Below, piece after piece: positions 42,961 to 51,531 of a DNA stretch of 64,000 nt. Location: positions 19,819 to 83,818 of the forward strand of contig CAYOHP010000015.1 of the NCBI GenBank assembly GCA_964403795.1, read 5' to 3'. Position numbers and translations under genes: made by a program. The notes beneath the pieces were generated by a model. That model saw only the letters and a list, made by a program, of their open reading frames with translations, was not told where the DNA came from and ran no database searches. Position 1 is the first letter of the stretch, and each line of letters begins with the position of its first letter. The stretch is from CAYOHP01 sp964403795 [NCBI: uncultured bacterium] (GTDB taxonomy: Bacteria; Muiribacteriota; UBA6191; CAZXTJ01).

Positions 42961-44088
42961 ATGAAGAGTTCCCGGTCGACCTGGGCGGCGGTCCTCGGCT
43001 TCGGGTTGGGCTTGGGCCTGGCGACCGCGCTCCCGGCTGCGCCCCGCCCGAAGCTCCCGGTCGAAGTCGTCGAGAAGGTGCGGGACGAGCACTCGGGAGG
43101 CAGCTTTACCCGGGCGTCCACGGCCGTGATCGGGGGGAAGAAGGTCTTCCTCAAGTCGATCCGCGGCAGCATGCGGGGCACCCGCTACGCCAACTTCGAG
43201 TCCGACCTGCTGGCCACCGCCCTGTTCGAGCGCTTCGATCTCAAGGTCCCCGGGAGCCGGGTGCTGCGCCTGGCGCCCGGGAGTCCGCTGGCGAAGGATC
43301 TCGGGTCGGTAGTCCTGGCCATGGAGTTCGTGGACAGCCGCTTCGCCCGGGGCCGGGTCTACAACGGCCACTGGCCGGGCCGGGAGAAGGCCGATGTCGA
43401 TGCCTTCCTGCGGATGCTGGTCCTCGACCTGCTGATCGGGAACGGGGATCGCAGGGGCGCCAACTTCTTCGTGATCGCCAGCTACGCCGAGACCGAGAAG
43501 GCGGAGCGCCCGGGAAGCCTCCGGCCGGTGCCCATCGACAACAACTGCGGGTTCGGCACCATGGTCCCCTGGTCGATGCCCACCAGCCAGGTGAACTTCC
43601 TGAAGACCTATTCGGGAATCGGGACGGGCGAGGTCTTCAAGGATCTCGGCACCATCGCCAACCTGGTGGCCGACTCCTGGGAGTACCAGGCGATGCTCGA
43701 CGAGGTCGAGCTGCATCCCCGCTTGCTGGAGATCGCCCGGGACACCGTGGCCCGGCTCGAAGACGATTTCCTCGAGAGTCTGGTGGCCGGCATTCCCCGG
43801 GAGGTGGTGCCGCCCAGGACCGCCATCGACCGACCGGAGTGGCTGGCCAAGCTCCCGGAGGAGACCGTGGCCGCCCTCTACCCGATGCCCGAGGGACTCT
43901 CCGGGGCCGAACTCTTCGAGTACCGCCAGCGGGAGATCCGCGAAACCCTGGCCTGGCGCCGGGATCACCTGCTCGAAGCCCTGGAGCCCTACCTGGCGAC
44001 GCGCAAGACCGAGGTCGAGACCCGGGAGGCCGAGGACCGCGCCAAGTCCGGGAAGTCCGGCAAGAAGGCCAAGCCAGCCGACCGCTGA
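42961..44088 (+). CDS. Predicted exported kinase-like protein (HipA/PI3-4-kinase-like fold)
   Basis: A 375-residue protein with a signal peptide (WAAVLGFGLGLGLATALPAA). The mature part has kinase landmarks in the right order: VFLKSIRG near 62 (candidate ATP lysine), NFESDLLATALFERF near 79 (helix with Glu), VVLAMEFVD near 118 (hinge), LDLLIGNGDRRGANFFV near 157 (N-x-D-R-x3-N catalytic loop) and VPIDNNCGFG near 191 (I-D-N metal site). This pattern is shared by HipA, phosphatidylinositol 3/4-kinase and Fam20-type kinases. Export of such an enzyme is unusual because ATP is scarce outside. The C-terminus is Lys-rich (KSGKSGKKAKPADR). Assignment is by motif order only. Confidence 0.72.
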   Translation: MKSSRSTWAAVLGFGLGLGLATALPAAPRPKLPVEVVEKVRDEHSGGSFTRASTAVIGGKKVFLKSIRGSMRGTRYANFESDLLATALFERFDLKVPGSRVLRLAPGSPLAKDLGSVVLAMEFVDSRFARGRVYNGHWPGREKADVDAFLRMLVLDLLIGNGDRRGANFFVIASYAETEKAERPGSLRPVPIDNNCGFGTMVPWSMPTSQVNFLKTYSGIGTGEVFKDLGTIANLVADSWEYQAMLDEVELHPRLLEIARDTVARLEDDFLESLVAGIPREVVPPRTAIDRPEWLAKLPEETVAALYPMPEGLSGAELFEYRQREIRETLAWRRDHLLEALEPYLATRKTEVETREAEDRAKSGKSGKKAKPADR

Positions 44089-44167
44089 TCCCGGATCCGC
44101 GGACCTCGCCCCATCGTGGCGGTACCTCTCTGACCTCGCGGCCGGGAGGCTGGCGCTCGCCGGTCCT

Positions 44168-46075
44168 TCAGGCCGGGATCGCGGCTCCCCGCTGGTGGCG
44201 CACCAGATGGGCCATCAGCAAGGTGACGTCGGCGGCCCGAACCCCCGGGATCCGGGAAGCCGCCCCCAGCGTCGGGGGACGGACCGCGACCAGGCGGGAG
44301 CGACCCTCGAACGAGAGTCCGGGAAGGCCGGCGAAGTCGAACCCGGCCGGGAAGCCATGGTCCTCGAGTTCCCGGAAGCGCTCGCGGCTGCGTTCCTGGC
44401 GGGCCAGGTAGCCCTGGTACTTGCAGGCGAGTTCGACCTCCTCGCGGACCTCGGGGTCGGCGGATGGATCGTCCTCGCCCCCCGGAACCACCCCGAGGCG
44501 CGCCAGCAGCGCCAGATCCAACCCAGGGCGACGCAGCGCCTGGGCCACCGGCATGGGATCCAGGATCGGGGAGACCCCGGCGGCCTCCAGGCCGGCGTTG
44601 CGTTCCGGGTCGGGGCCGATCCGGGTGGTGGCGACCCAGCGCGAGAGCGCCTCGATCGCAGCCGTCTTGGCCGCGAAACGCTGGCGCCGCTCCGGGGAGA
44701 GGTGCGGGTCGTCGAGGACCTTGGGGGTGAGGCGTAGGTCGGCGTTGTCGTGGCGCAGCAGCAGCCGGAACTCGGACCGGCTGGTGAACATGCGATAGGG
44801 CTCGGTCAGCCCCTGCGAGGTCAAATCGTCGACCAGCACCCCCAGGTAGGCCTCGTCCCGACCCAGGATCAGGGGTGCCCGGCCGGTCACCCGACGGATC
44901 GCGTTCAGGCCCGCCAGCATCCCCTGGGCCGCGGCCTCCTCGTAGCCCGAGGTGCCGCAGATCTGGCCGGCGAAGAAGAGTCCGGGGTGGCGGCGCGACT
45001 CGAAGGTCGGCCCCAGCTCCCGGGCGTCGATGGCGTCGTACTCGACCGCGTAGCCGGGCCGGATCATCGCCACGTTCTCGAGTCCGGGCAGGGTGCGGAG
45101 CATCTCGAGCTGGACCGCCTCGTCCAGGCTGGTGCTCATGCCCTGGACGTAGACCTCGTGGGTGTCGGCGCCCTCGGGTTCCAGGAAGATCGGGTGGCTG
45201 TCCTTGTCGCGGAAGCGGTGGACCTTGTCCTCGATCGAAGGGCAGTAGCGCGGGCCGGTGCCCTGGATCTGGCCCGAGAACATCGGGCTCTCGTGCAGAT
45301 GGCGGGCGATCAGCTCGTGGGTGGCGGCCGTGGTGCGGAGGATCCAGCAGGGGAGCTGGAAGCGGGTACCGGGCGGCGAGAGGTAGCTGAAGCAGGGAGC
45401 GGGGTCGAGGCCCTCCTGGGGTTCGAGCCGGGAGAAGTCGATGGTGCGGGCGTCGATCCGGGGCGGGGTGCCCGTCTTCAGGCGCCGGGTGGCGTAGCCC
45501 AGGGCGTGGAGCGACGCCGAGAGGCGGGCCGCGGGCGGCTCGCCGCGTCGTCCTGCATCCCACTGGCGGCGCCCGGTGTGGCAGCGGCCCCTGAGGAAGG
45601 TCCCGGTGGCGACCACGCAGGCCCCGGCCGGGAAGCGTCGGCCCGAGGCATCGACCACCGCCGCGAAGATCCCGCCCGGGCCGAGTTCGAGGGACGCGGC
45701 CTCGGTCTCGAACAGGGAGAGTCCGGCCGTCGCCGCCACCGCCTCGCTCATGTGGCGACCGTAGGCCGCCTTGTCGCTCTGCACCCGCAGCGCCCGCACC
45801 GAGGGTCCCTTGCTGGTGTTCAACCAGCGGGCCTGGAGGTAGGTGGCGTCGGCGGCCCGACCGATCTCGCCGCCCAGGGCGTCGACCTCGCGGACCAGGT
45901 GTCCCTTGGCGGGGCCGCCCACGGCCGGGTTGCAGGGCATGTGACCGATGCGGGCCCGGGAAAGGGTCAGGAGCGCCACCCGGAGGCCGGAGCGGGCCCC
46001 CGCGAGGGCGGCTTCCAGGCCGGCGTGGCCGGCTCCGATCACCACCAGGTCGAAGGTGGATTCCATGCTCGACAC
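44168..46075 (-). CDS. mnmG: tRNA uridine-5-carboxymethylaminomethyl(34) synthesis enzyme MnmG
   Basis: A 635-residue MnmG (GidA), normal length. The FAD-binding motif [19 protein letters not shown] is at residues 8-26. Family signatures include [20 protein letters not shown] near 56, GRCHTGRRQ near 160, [11 protein letters not shown] near 280 and [20 protein letters not shown] near 374. With MnmE it modifies the wobble uridine of several tRNAs. GTG 46075 is preferred because TAGCTT ends 6 bases upstream; ATG 46066 is possible. It is convergent with the exported kinase-like gene and diverges from a kinase gene across 50 bases. Confidence 0.97.
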   Translation of the reverse strand: MSSMESTFDLVVIGAGHAGLEAALAGARSGLRVALLTLSRARIGHMPCNPAVGGPAKGHLVREVDALGGEIGRAADATYLQARWLNTSKGPSVRALRVQSDKAAYGRHMSEAVAATAGLSLFETEAASLELGPGGIFAAVVDASGRRFPAGACVVATGTFLRGRCHTGRRQWDAGRRGEPPAARLSASLHALGYATRRLKTGTPPRIDARTIDFSRLEPQEGLDPAPCFSYLSPPGTRFQLPCWILRTTAATHELIARHLHESPMFSGQIQGTGPRYCPSIEDKVHRFRDKDSHPIFLEPEGADTHEVYVQGMSTSLDEAVQLEMLRTLPGLENVAMIRPGYAVEYDAIDARELGPTFESRRHPGLFFAGQICGTSGYEEAAAQGMLAGLNAIRRVTGRAPLILGRDEAYLGVLVDDLTSQGLTEPYRMFTSRSEFRLLLRHDNADLRLTPKVLDDPHLSPERRQRFAAKTAAIEALSRWVATTRIGPDPERNAGLEAAGVSPILDPMPVAQALRRPGLDLALLARLGVVPGGEDDPSADPEVREEVELACKYQGYLARQERSRERFRELEDHGFPAGFDFAGLPGLSFEGRSRLVAVRPPTLGAASRIPGVRAADVTLLMAHLVRHQRGAAIPA

Positions 46076-46081
46076 ACGCGG

Positions 46082-46087
46082 AAGCTA
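46082..46087 (-). promoter_or_regulatory. Candidate -10 element for mnmG, leaderless spacing
   Basis: Read on the reverse strand, TAGCTT ends 6 bases before GTG 46075. No Shine-Dalgarno sequence lies between. The opposite promoter for the kinase gene begins about 13 bases away. Confidence 0.4.
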
Positions 46088-46099
46088 GCACGGCCACCC

Positions 46100-46113
46100 G
46101 GGCTACGCTCGCG
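46100..46113 (+). promoter_or_regulatory. Candidate promoter motif for the kinase gene at 46126
   Basis: GGGCTACGCTCGCG contains TACGCT at 46104-46109, 16 bases before GTG 46126. The same 14 bases precede the kinase gene on the other strand (32288-32301). Confidence 0.4.
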
Positions 46114-46125
46114 ACCGGGAGGGGC

Positions 46126-48417
46126 GTGGAGTTCCCCGAATCGCTGAGACCCGACTTCGAGCCGGTGCGGCTCCTGGGGTCGGGCGCGTTCGGGACGGTG
46201 TTCCTGGCCAGGGACATCCGGCTCGACCGGCCCGTGGCCCTGAAGCTCGCCAACCTCGCCGAGAAGGAGGCCGAACTCCGGAGCCGCTTCCTCCGGGAGG
46301 CGGCCAGCCTGGCCCGGGTGCAGCACGCCCACGTGGTGAGGATCTACGACTACGGGGCGGTGCCCGAAGGGCCGTACCTGGTGATGGAACACCTCGAAGG
46401 CGACACCCTGGCGGAAACCGCGGCCTCGGGAGTGGGCGCTGCCGACCCGGAAACGGTGCTGCTGCACATGGTCGAGCTCTCGGCCGGACTCGAGGCCATC
46501 CATGGAGAGGGCGTCGTGCACCGCGACCTCAAGCCCTCGAACGTGATGGCTACCCGCGACGGGCGCTACGTGCTCGTCGACTTCGGCCTGGTACGGGATC
46601 CCTCGGGAACCCGGATCACCCGGACCGGCGAGATCGTGGGCACGCCGATGTACCTCTCGCCCGAGTGCCTGGCCGGGTCGCCGGCCGGCCCGGAGGCGGA
46701 CTGGTATGCCTGGGGAGCGATCCTCTACGAGTTGCTCGAGGGTCAGCTCCCGTTCCTGGACCGTCCCCTGTTCGACCGCGTCCAGGCCAGGGCCGACGAG
46801 ATCGAGTTCCGGCGGCTGGATCCGAACGGGGCTCCGGCCCGGTTGATCCGGAAGGTCCTGGACCCCGATCCCAGGGTGCGGCCGGCGTCCCGGGCCGAAG
46901 TGGAGGAGATCCTGGGTTCCGGCTGGCTGGTCTCGGGGACGATGGCGGTGGGGAAGGGATGGGAGCCGGGCGGCCCGGAGGCCGTGCCCACGGCCGGGAG
47001 CGAGGCACCGGGCCGGGCCACCCCGGGTCCGAGGACCCCGATCCCAGGGACCAGCTCGCCGGGGAGATCGTCGAGCCGTGCCTCCGGGAGCCGCACGCCG
47101 GAGGGGGCGACCCGCCGCACCCCGGCCTCGGGGCGCCACCCGGCGGTGACGACCGAGACGTCCTCCGGGCGACGGCCGGAAGAGTCGCGGCGAGGACGGG
47201 GCGTCCCCCGAGGCGTGATCGCGGCCGCTCTGGCCACCGGCTTCCTGGTCGCCGGGATCGCCTCCGGGGTCCTCCCGGGATCGGGTCGGGAGCTGGCGGC
47301 CTTCGGGGAGGGGACGGGGTCCGGGCCGGTGCCCGCCGGCGGGGGAGCCGCGGCTCCCGTCGTCATGACGGGACTCCCGCCGGCCACCGACGAGCTGCGT
47401 GCGGCCATGGCGCCCCTACTGGCCCCGCACAAGAAGCCGGACGGGACCCGCGCCTTCCGGGGTGGGCTCACCGCCAAGGCCTACCGGGCCCGCACCGTCG
47501 GGCACTTCCTCGAGCCGCGCTGGCCGCTGTGGATGCGGCGCCTGATCGAGGTCTCGGTGGCCTGGCTGGGGCAACTGGCGCCGAGAACCCGGGAGGGAAG
47601 GCTGACGCCCGAGGTCGAGGGTTTCCTGCTCGGGGAGGTGCTCCCGGCCTTCCTCTGGATCGGTTCGGACGGGGCCACCCTGACCTTCGCCCACATGGCG
47701 CCGGTGCTGGGAGCGGCCCAGGTGACCGCCGGCAACCTGGAGGACCTGCTCCGCAAGGACCTCACCGAGGAAGGCGCGGCCGCGGAGTGGCAGGGGATCG
47801 AGGAACGCATGGTGCAGGCCTCGGTGGAAGGTCGGGAGATCCTCTCCCGGTTCGCCTGGAGCCAGGGCCCGGAGCCGGATCTGGCGCTGGTGATGCGGGC
47901 CTGCCTGAGCGGCCTGGTGCGGACCCAGCCCGACGTCCCCACCCTGCGCGAGCTGTTGGCGAGGGCCTCGCGGCCCACCGCCACCCATGCCGACTGGCTG
48001 CTGGTGGCGGGCCTGGCCGGGCTCCCGAGGGGGCCCGAGGAGGCGGTCCTGCCCTGCGAGCTCCGGCGGGGACTGTATGCCGAGGCCTGGCGGCGCTTCG
48101 TGGCCCGGGGCGAGCTCGAGGTCTCCTCGGAGGGGGCGCTCCAGCTCGCGATCCTGGTGCTGAAGTGGTTCCAGGTCACCCAGGAATGCCACCGCATCCT
48201 CACGCCCAAGGCGGAGGACGAGCTCTCGGCCCTGCTCGACGTGGTGGGGGACCGCTTGGCTGCCTTCCCCGGGGAGATCGAATCCGGACTCGACTGGGCG
48301 GTGCAGGGGGTCGTGGTCCTGCAGTTCCAGGTGGGCGTGCCCATGGAATGGGAGACCGGCGAACGGGTCCGGCGGATGCACCGGGAGGCTGTGGGGCGGC
48401 TTTCCGGCCAGCGGTGA
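46126..48417 (+). CDS. Membrane-anchored Hanks-type serine/threonine protein kinase
   Basis: A 763-residue kinase starting at GTG with GGGAGGGG just upstream. The catalytic domain (about 11-265) shows LLGSGAFGTVFLARD, VALKLA, HRDLKPSNVM, DFGLVRDP and LSPECL. A long Ser/Thr/Pro/Arg-rich linker (about 285-360), itself a likely phosphorylation region, precedes the membrane helix (VIAAALATGFLVAGIASGVL, near 363). The outside part (about 390-763) is helical and ends with WAVQGVVVLQFQVGVPMEWE; no family is recognised. Its 3' end converges on the broken dioxygenase gene. Confidence 0.94.
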   Translation: MEFPESLRPDFEPVRLLGSGAFGTVFLARDIRLDRPVALKLANLAEKEAELRSRFLREAASLARVQHAHVVRIYDYGAVPEGPYLVMEHLEGDTLAETAASGVGAADPETVLLHMVELSAGLEAIHGEGVVHRDLKPSNVMATRDGRYVLVDFGLVRDPSGTRITRTGEIVGTPMYLSPECLAGSPAGPEADWYAWGAILYELLEGQLPFLDRPLFDRVQARADEIEFRRLDPNGAPARLIRKVLDPDPRVRPASRAEVEEILGSGWLVSGTMAVGKGWEPGGPEAVPTAGSEAPGRATPGPRTPIPGTSSPGRSSSRASGSRTPEGATRRTPASGRHPAVTTETSSGRRPEESRRGRGVPRGVIAAALATGFLVAGIASGVLPGSGRELAAFGEGTGSGPVPAGGGAAAPVVMTGLPPATDELRAAMAPLLAPHKKPDGTRAFRGGLTAKAYRARTVGHFLEPRWPLWMRRLIEVSVAWLGQLAPRTREGRLTPEVEGFLLGEVLPAFLWIGSDGATLTFAHMAPVLGAAQVTAGNLEDLLRKDLTEEGAAAEWQGIEERMVQASVEGREILSRFAWSQGPEPDLALVMRACLSGLVRTQPDVPTLRELLARASRPTATHADWLLVAGLAGLPRGPEEAVLPCELRRGLYAEAWRRFVARGELEVSSEGALQLAILVLKWFQVTQECHRILTPKAEDELSALLDVVGDRLAAFPGEIESGLDWAVQGVVVLQFQVGVPMEWETGERVRRMHREAVGRLSGQR

Positions 48418-48436
48418 GGAGGGGCCCCGCCGGTCG

Positions 48437-48459
48437 GTCCCGGTGCCCGGACCCGGGAC
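48437..48459. terminator. Hairpin between convergent kinase and ygiD-like genes
   Basis: GTCCCGG (48437-48443) and CCGGGAC (48453-48459) are exact reverse complements around a 9-base loop, in the 55-base spacer between two convergent genes. There is no T-run, so a terminator role is only suggested by position. Confidence 0.3.
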
Positions 48460-48472
48460 GCTGGCGCCGGGG

Positions 48473-49047
48473 TCACCCCCACTGGATCGAGCGGCGGCTC
48501 AGGCACCCGTATTCGAAGCCTTCGATCGGGAACCGGACCGGCTCCCCCGGATCCACGGCGCCCAGCAAGGGGAGGAGCACCTCCCAGTGCTCGGGGCTGG
48601 GGTGGTGCCGGACGAAGTCGGGGCCAGTCGCCGACCCAGGTCGAAGCGTCCGTCCCTGGGGAGGGAGAGCTGGAGCACCGGCACGTCGGCCTCCGGCCAG
48701 AGATGCACCAGGGGAGCCCAGACGCCGTGGTCCAGGCCGCGTCCCGGTGCCCGGTCCACGCCGGGGGCCAGCAGCTCGGCGACGCGTGTCGCCAGGTCGG
48801 GCGCTCCCGGACTCGGATACCGCACCTCCCCGAGCTCGGGGGGGAACCCCGAGTAGTCGTGGATCAACGGGAGCCGCGAGGTAGCCCCGAGGGGCGGGAT
48901 CCGGGTCTCCCAATGGGCGGAGATCACCAGGGCGGCGCGGGGCCGCGGCAGGCTTGCACCCCAGGCCCGGAGCGGCGCCCCCTTCCCGGCATCGATCGCC
49001 AGGCTGGGGGCGCCGTGGCCCAAGAAGATCACGGGCCGGCGGGCCAT
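48473..49047 (-). pseudogene. 4,5-DOPA dioxygenase extradiol-like (YgiD family), disrupted by internal deletion and frameshift
   Basis: The N-terminal half reads in one frame from ATG 49047: MARRPVIFLGHGAPSLAID, then ALVISAHWE, IHDYSGFP and FDLGRRLA, the normal order for the LigB-fold family. Near 48619-48630 the frame changes. The next frame resumes with GPDFVRHHPSPEHWEVLLPL and ends FEYGCLSRRSIQWG, the normal family C-terminus. The family segment between these, which holds the conserved S-G-x2-x-H-N histidine, is missing, about 55-60 residues. So a deletion not divisible by three removed a conserved part and broke the frame. The first frame alone would give a truncated 182-residue product with a nonsense tail. 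It follows doxX by one base and was once the second gene of a MarR-controlled pair. Confidence 0.8.
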
Positions 49048-49048
49048 C

Positions 49049-49510
49049 TCAGGCCACCCGGGCGAGGGTGGGAGGCGCGAGCTCGCGGGCCGGGGCCGCG
49101 ACGCCCAGCCGGTACCGCCCGGATCCGGTCAGGAAGAGGGCGAAGCTCGCCACCGCCAGGGTGAGCGGGTACTCCATCCCGCCGGCCTGGGCCGAGAAGG
49201 CTCCGCCATGGGCGGTGACCGAGGCGACCAGCATGGTGAAGGTCAGGGGAAGGAGCAGGGCGCGGAAGCCGAGACCGGTGGCGAGGGCCAGGCCTCCCAC
49301 CAGTTCGCTGAGGCTGGCGGCCCAGGCGTTGAGGTAGGGGAACGGCACGCCCAGGGTTCCCAGGAAGCCGGCGAAGCCGTCGATCCCGGGTCCACCGAAG
49401 GCGCCGAAGACCTTCTGGGAGCCGTGGAACAGGAAGACGGCTGCCAGCATCAGGCGGAGGGCCAGGAGGCCGGCGTCGAGGTGGAGGGGGCGGGAGTCGT
49501 TCGAGGTCAT
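49049..49510 (-). CDS. DoxX family membrane protein
   Basis: A 153-residue protein with four hydrophobic segments. The family opening ALLALRLMLAAVFLFHGSQK (about 15-34) is clear, followed by ELVGGLALATGLGFRALLLP near 69. DoxX/YphA-type proteins are small quinone- or redox-linked membrane proteins. They are often found with YgiD-type dioxygenases and MarR or pirin genes in redox-stress loci, as here. The ATG has GGAGAT 5 bases upstream. The downstream partner gene is broken. Confidence 0.9.
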   Translation of the reverse strand: MTSNDSRPLHLDAGLLALRLMLAAVFLFHGSQKVFGAFGGPGIDGFAGFLGTLGVPFPYLNAWAASLSELVGGLALATGLGFRALLLPLTFTMLVASVTAHGGAFSAQAGGMEYPLTLAVASFALFLTGSGRYRLGVAAPARELAPPTLARVA

Positions 49511-49570
49511 GGGATCTCCTTTTCACGGAAGTCGTTACAACGGATATTGGTCGGAGCAGGCAGCCGATCC

Positions 49571-49596
49571 GCCGTGACCCGGGACGGGGTCACGGC
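49571..49596. terminator. Perfect 10-base hairpin between marR and doxX
   Basis: GCCGTGACCC (49571-49580) and GGGTCACGGC (49587-49596) are exact reverse complements around a 6-base loop. It starts 6 bases past the marR stop, so a terminator for marR is likely; it also lies about 60 bases before doxX and might be an operator. No T-run follows. Confidence 0.5.
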
Positions 49597-49601
49597 CCGA
49601 G

Positions 49602-50063
49602 CTACGGAGGGGTGCGCGCCTTCTGCAGGAGACGACGGAGGGTTTCCAGCTCCTCGTCTTCCATGTGGGCGAAAACGCTCTCGTGCAGCGCCATCAGCTC
49701 GGGGTGGACCGACTCGACCTGTTCGGCCCCACCTCGGGTGAGGCGGGTGAGGACCACCCGGCGATCCTCGGTCGAGTGCTCCCTCTCGACCCATCGGGCC
49801 GCTTCGAGACGGTCGACGAGCCGAGTGATGTCCGGCTCCCGATGGATCAGACGTTCGCTGATCTGCTGGCAGGACAGACCCCGGTCACCCGGATCCCGCA
49901 CGTAGAGGATCCGCAGCACGTTGTACTGCTGAAGGGTCAACCCGAAGCGCTTGAAGGTCTCCTTGAAGCGCCCGGAGACGGACTCGTAGGTCCGCAGGAG
50001 GTCGATGTAGGTCTCGACCCGGAGGTTCTCCTCGGAGAGCAATGCGGTGCGTTGGCGAGTCAT
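49602..50063 (-). CDS. MarR-family transcriptional regulator
   Basis: A 153-residue winged-helix protein. MarR features are LTLQQYNVLRILYVRDPGDR near 42, the recognition region LSCQQISERLIHREPDITRL near 62 and the wing DRRVVLTRLTRGG near 98. One cysteine (LSCQQ) is near the DNA-binding helices. It lies upstream of doxX and the broken dioxygenase gene on the same strand and probably controls them and itself. A dyad in its own 5' region is a candidate operator. Confidence 0.92.
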   Translation of the reverse strand: MTRQRTALLSEENLRVETYIDLLRTYESVSGRFKETFKRFGLTLQQYNVLRILYVRDPGDRGLSCQQISERLIHREPDITRLVDRLEAARWVEREHSTEDRRVVLTRLTRGGAEQVESVHPELMALHESVFAHMEDEELETLRRLLQKARTPP

Positions 50064-50073
50064 CCTGGAACTA

Positions 50074-50085
50074 TTGTACGTGCAA
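50074..50085. promoter_or_regulatory. Candidate MarR operator
   Basis: TTGTACGTGCAA is a near-perfect 12-base palindrome (one mismatched pair) located 11 bases before the marR start, within a distinctly AT-rich 50-base patch that also holds TTGCAACAGAGTTATTGC. The length and dyad fit MarR-type operators. Confidence 0.5.
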
Positions 50086-50159
50086 ACTTTATTCGTTGCA
50101 ACAGAGTTATTGCGGAGGTGGTTCGGACCGGGACTTCCGGGGCCGGCGCCGGGTCAGGG

Positions 50160-51416
50160 TCAGGGCCGGAACATCAGGATCAACGGCACCCCGATCGCCA
50201 GCATGGCCAGGGTCGAGGTCACCCCGAAGCCGAGGTACTCCCGGTAGGAGAGGTCGTAGTGGTCCCGGGCCTGCTCGGCGACCAGGATGTTGGCGACCGA
50301 TCCGAGCAGGGTGAGGTTGCCGGCGGCGGTGGTGACGAAGGCGAGCAGGACCCAACCCTCCTCGCCGAAGCCGAGGGTCGTCAGGTAGGGCCCGGCCAGC
50401 AGCACCATGGGGACGTTCGACACCAGGTTGGAGCCGACCACCAGGAAGCCGACCAGGGCGGCCAGGCCCGGCACCGTGTCGGTGCGGAAGAGGGGGCTGG
50501 CGGCCTTCCATGCGCTTTCGACCAGACCGGTCCGGTCGAGGCCCTTGACCACCACGAACAGGCCCACGAAGAAGACGAGCAGCGGCCAGTCGATCCGGGC
50601 GAAGGTGGTCCGGGCGTCGGTCCGGGCCCGGACCATGAACGCCAGGGCCGCGGCCAGGGCGGTGTAGCCGGTGGGCCACCCGGCCAGGAAACCCACCACC
50701 ATCCCGGCCACCACCAGGCCGGCGAAACGCGGGTCGCGTCGGGGACCGGAGGGCCGGGAGGTCGCGCCTTGTGCCGGTTCCAGCTCCAGACGCCCGGCGT
50801 CGACCGCGGCGAGCTCCCGGCGGTACCACCAGGCGAGCAGCAGGGTGTTCAGGACGGTGGTGACCAGCGCCGCCGGTCCGCACCAGAGGAGGAAGCGGTC
50901 GAAGGGCATCCGGCTCATCGAGCCGATGATCATGTTCTGCGGGTTCCCGACCAGGGTGGCGGCGCTCCCCAGGTTGGCGCTGGTGGCGATGGCCATCAGG
51001 TAGGGAGCCAGCGGCAGGCGGGCGGCCAGACAGGTCGCGATCACCACCGGGGGCAGGAAGAGGCAGACCGTGTCGTTCACCAGCAGGGCGGAGAGCAGGG
51101 CCGAGAGGCCGGACACCGCGAACAGCAGGGTGCGGGGCCCGTGGCAGAGACGCAGCATCGTCCGGGCGAGACCCTCGATGAAGCCGTCGTCCTCCAGGTA
51201 GGCGGTGAGCAGCATCATCCCGAAGAGCAGGACCAAGGTGCCGTGGTCGACCGCGGCGTAGGACTCCTCGGGGGTGAGCGCCCCGATCGCCACCATGGCC
51301 ACCGCGCCGAGCAGCGCCCCGGCGGGGCGGCCGATGGGGAGCCAGGCGAGGCGTCGGGCCGCGATCAGCACATAGGTGCCGGCGAAGACGGCGATGACCA
51401 GCCAATGTTGGGCCAC
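50160..51416 (-). CDS. ArsB/NhaD (SLC13-like) ion transporter
   Basis: A 418-residue membrane protein with about eleven hydrophobic segments in two halves. Family signatures are LVNDTVCLFLPPVVIATCLA near 112, ATSANLGSAATLVGNPQNMI near 143 and, in the second half, NLVSNVPMVLLAGPYL near 325 and TTAAGNLTLLGSVANI near 358. These N-x-A/G-S-T-like re-entrant motifs are shared by arsenite, Na+/H+ and anion carriers, so the substrate cannot be fixed. It is not part of the arsenic island. It lies 96 bases upstream of marR on the same strand. Confidence 0.9.
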   Translation of the reverse strand: MAQHWLVIAVFAGTYVLIAARRLAWLPIGRPAGALLGAVAMVAIGALTPEESYAAVDHGTLVLLFGMMLLTAYLEDDGFIEGLARTMLRLCHGPRTLLFAVSGLSALLSALLVNDTVCLFLPPVVIATCLAARLPLAPYLMAIATSANLGSAATLVGNPQNMIIGSMSRMPFDRFLLWCGPAALVTTVLNTLLLAWWYRRELAAVDAGRLELEPAQGATSRPSGPRRDPRFAGLVVAGMVVGFLAGWPTGYTALAAALAFMVRARTDARTTFARIDWPLLVFFVGLFVVVKGLDRTGLVESAWKAASPLFRTDTVPGLAALVGFLVVGSNLVSNVPMVLLAGPYLTTLGFGEEGWVLLAFVTTAAGNLTLLGSVANILVAEQARDHYDLSYREYLGFGVTSTLAMLAIGVPLILMFRP

Positions 51417-51531
51417 GGACCTCCTCGATGCCGGACGGGTGTCGGGTCACGACCGCCGACAGGATCCGACTCTACGTCCTCGGGGCGGTCGAGCCGGAGG
51501 CTTCCCGAGGTGGCGTGGCACGCTCGGGTGC

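Noticed and set aside
50160-51416. Arsenite transporter arsB outside the arsenic island
   Set aside because: The re-entrant motifs are shared by many carriers and the neighbours are MarR, DoxX and a dioxygenase relic, so no arsenic role is supported.
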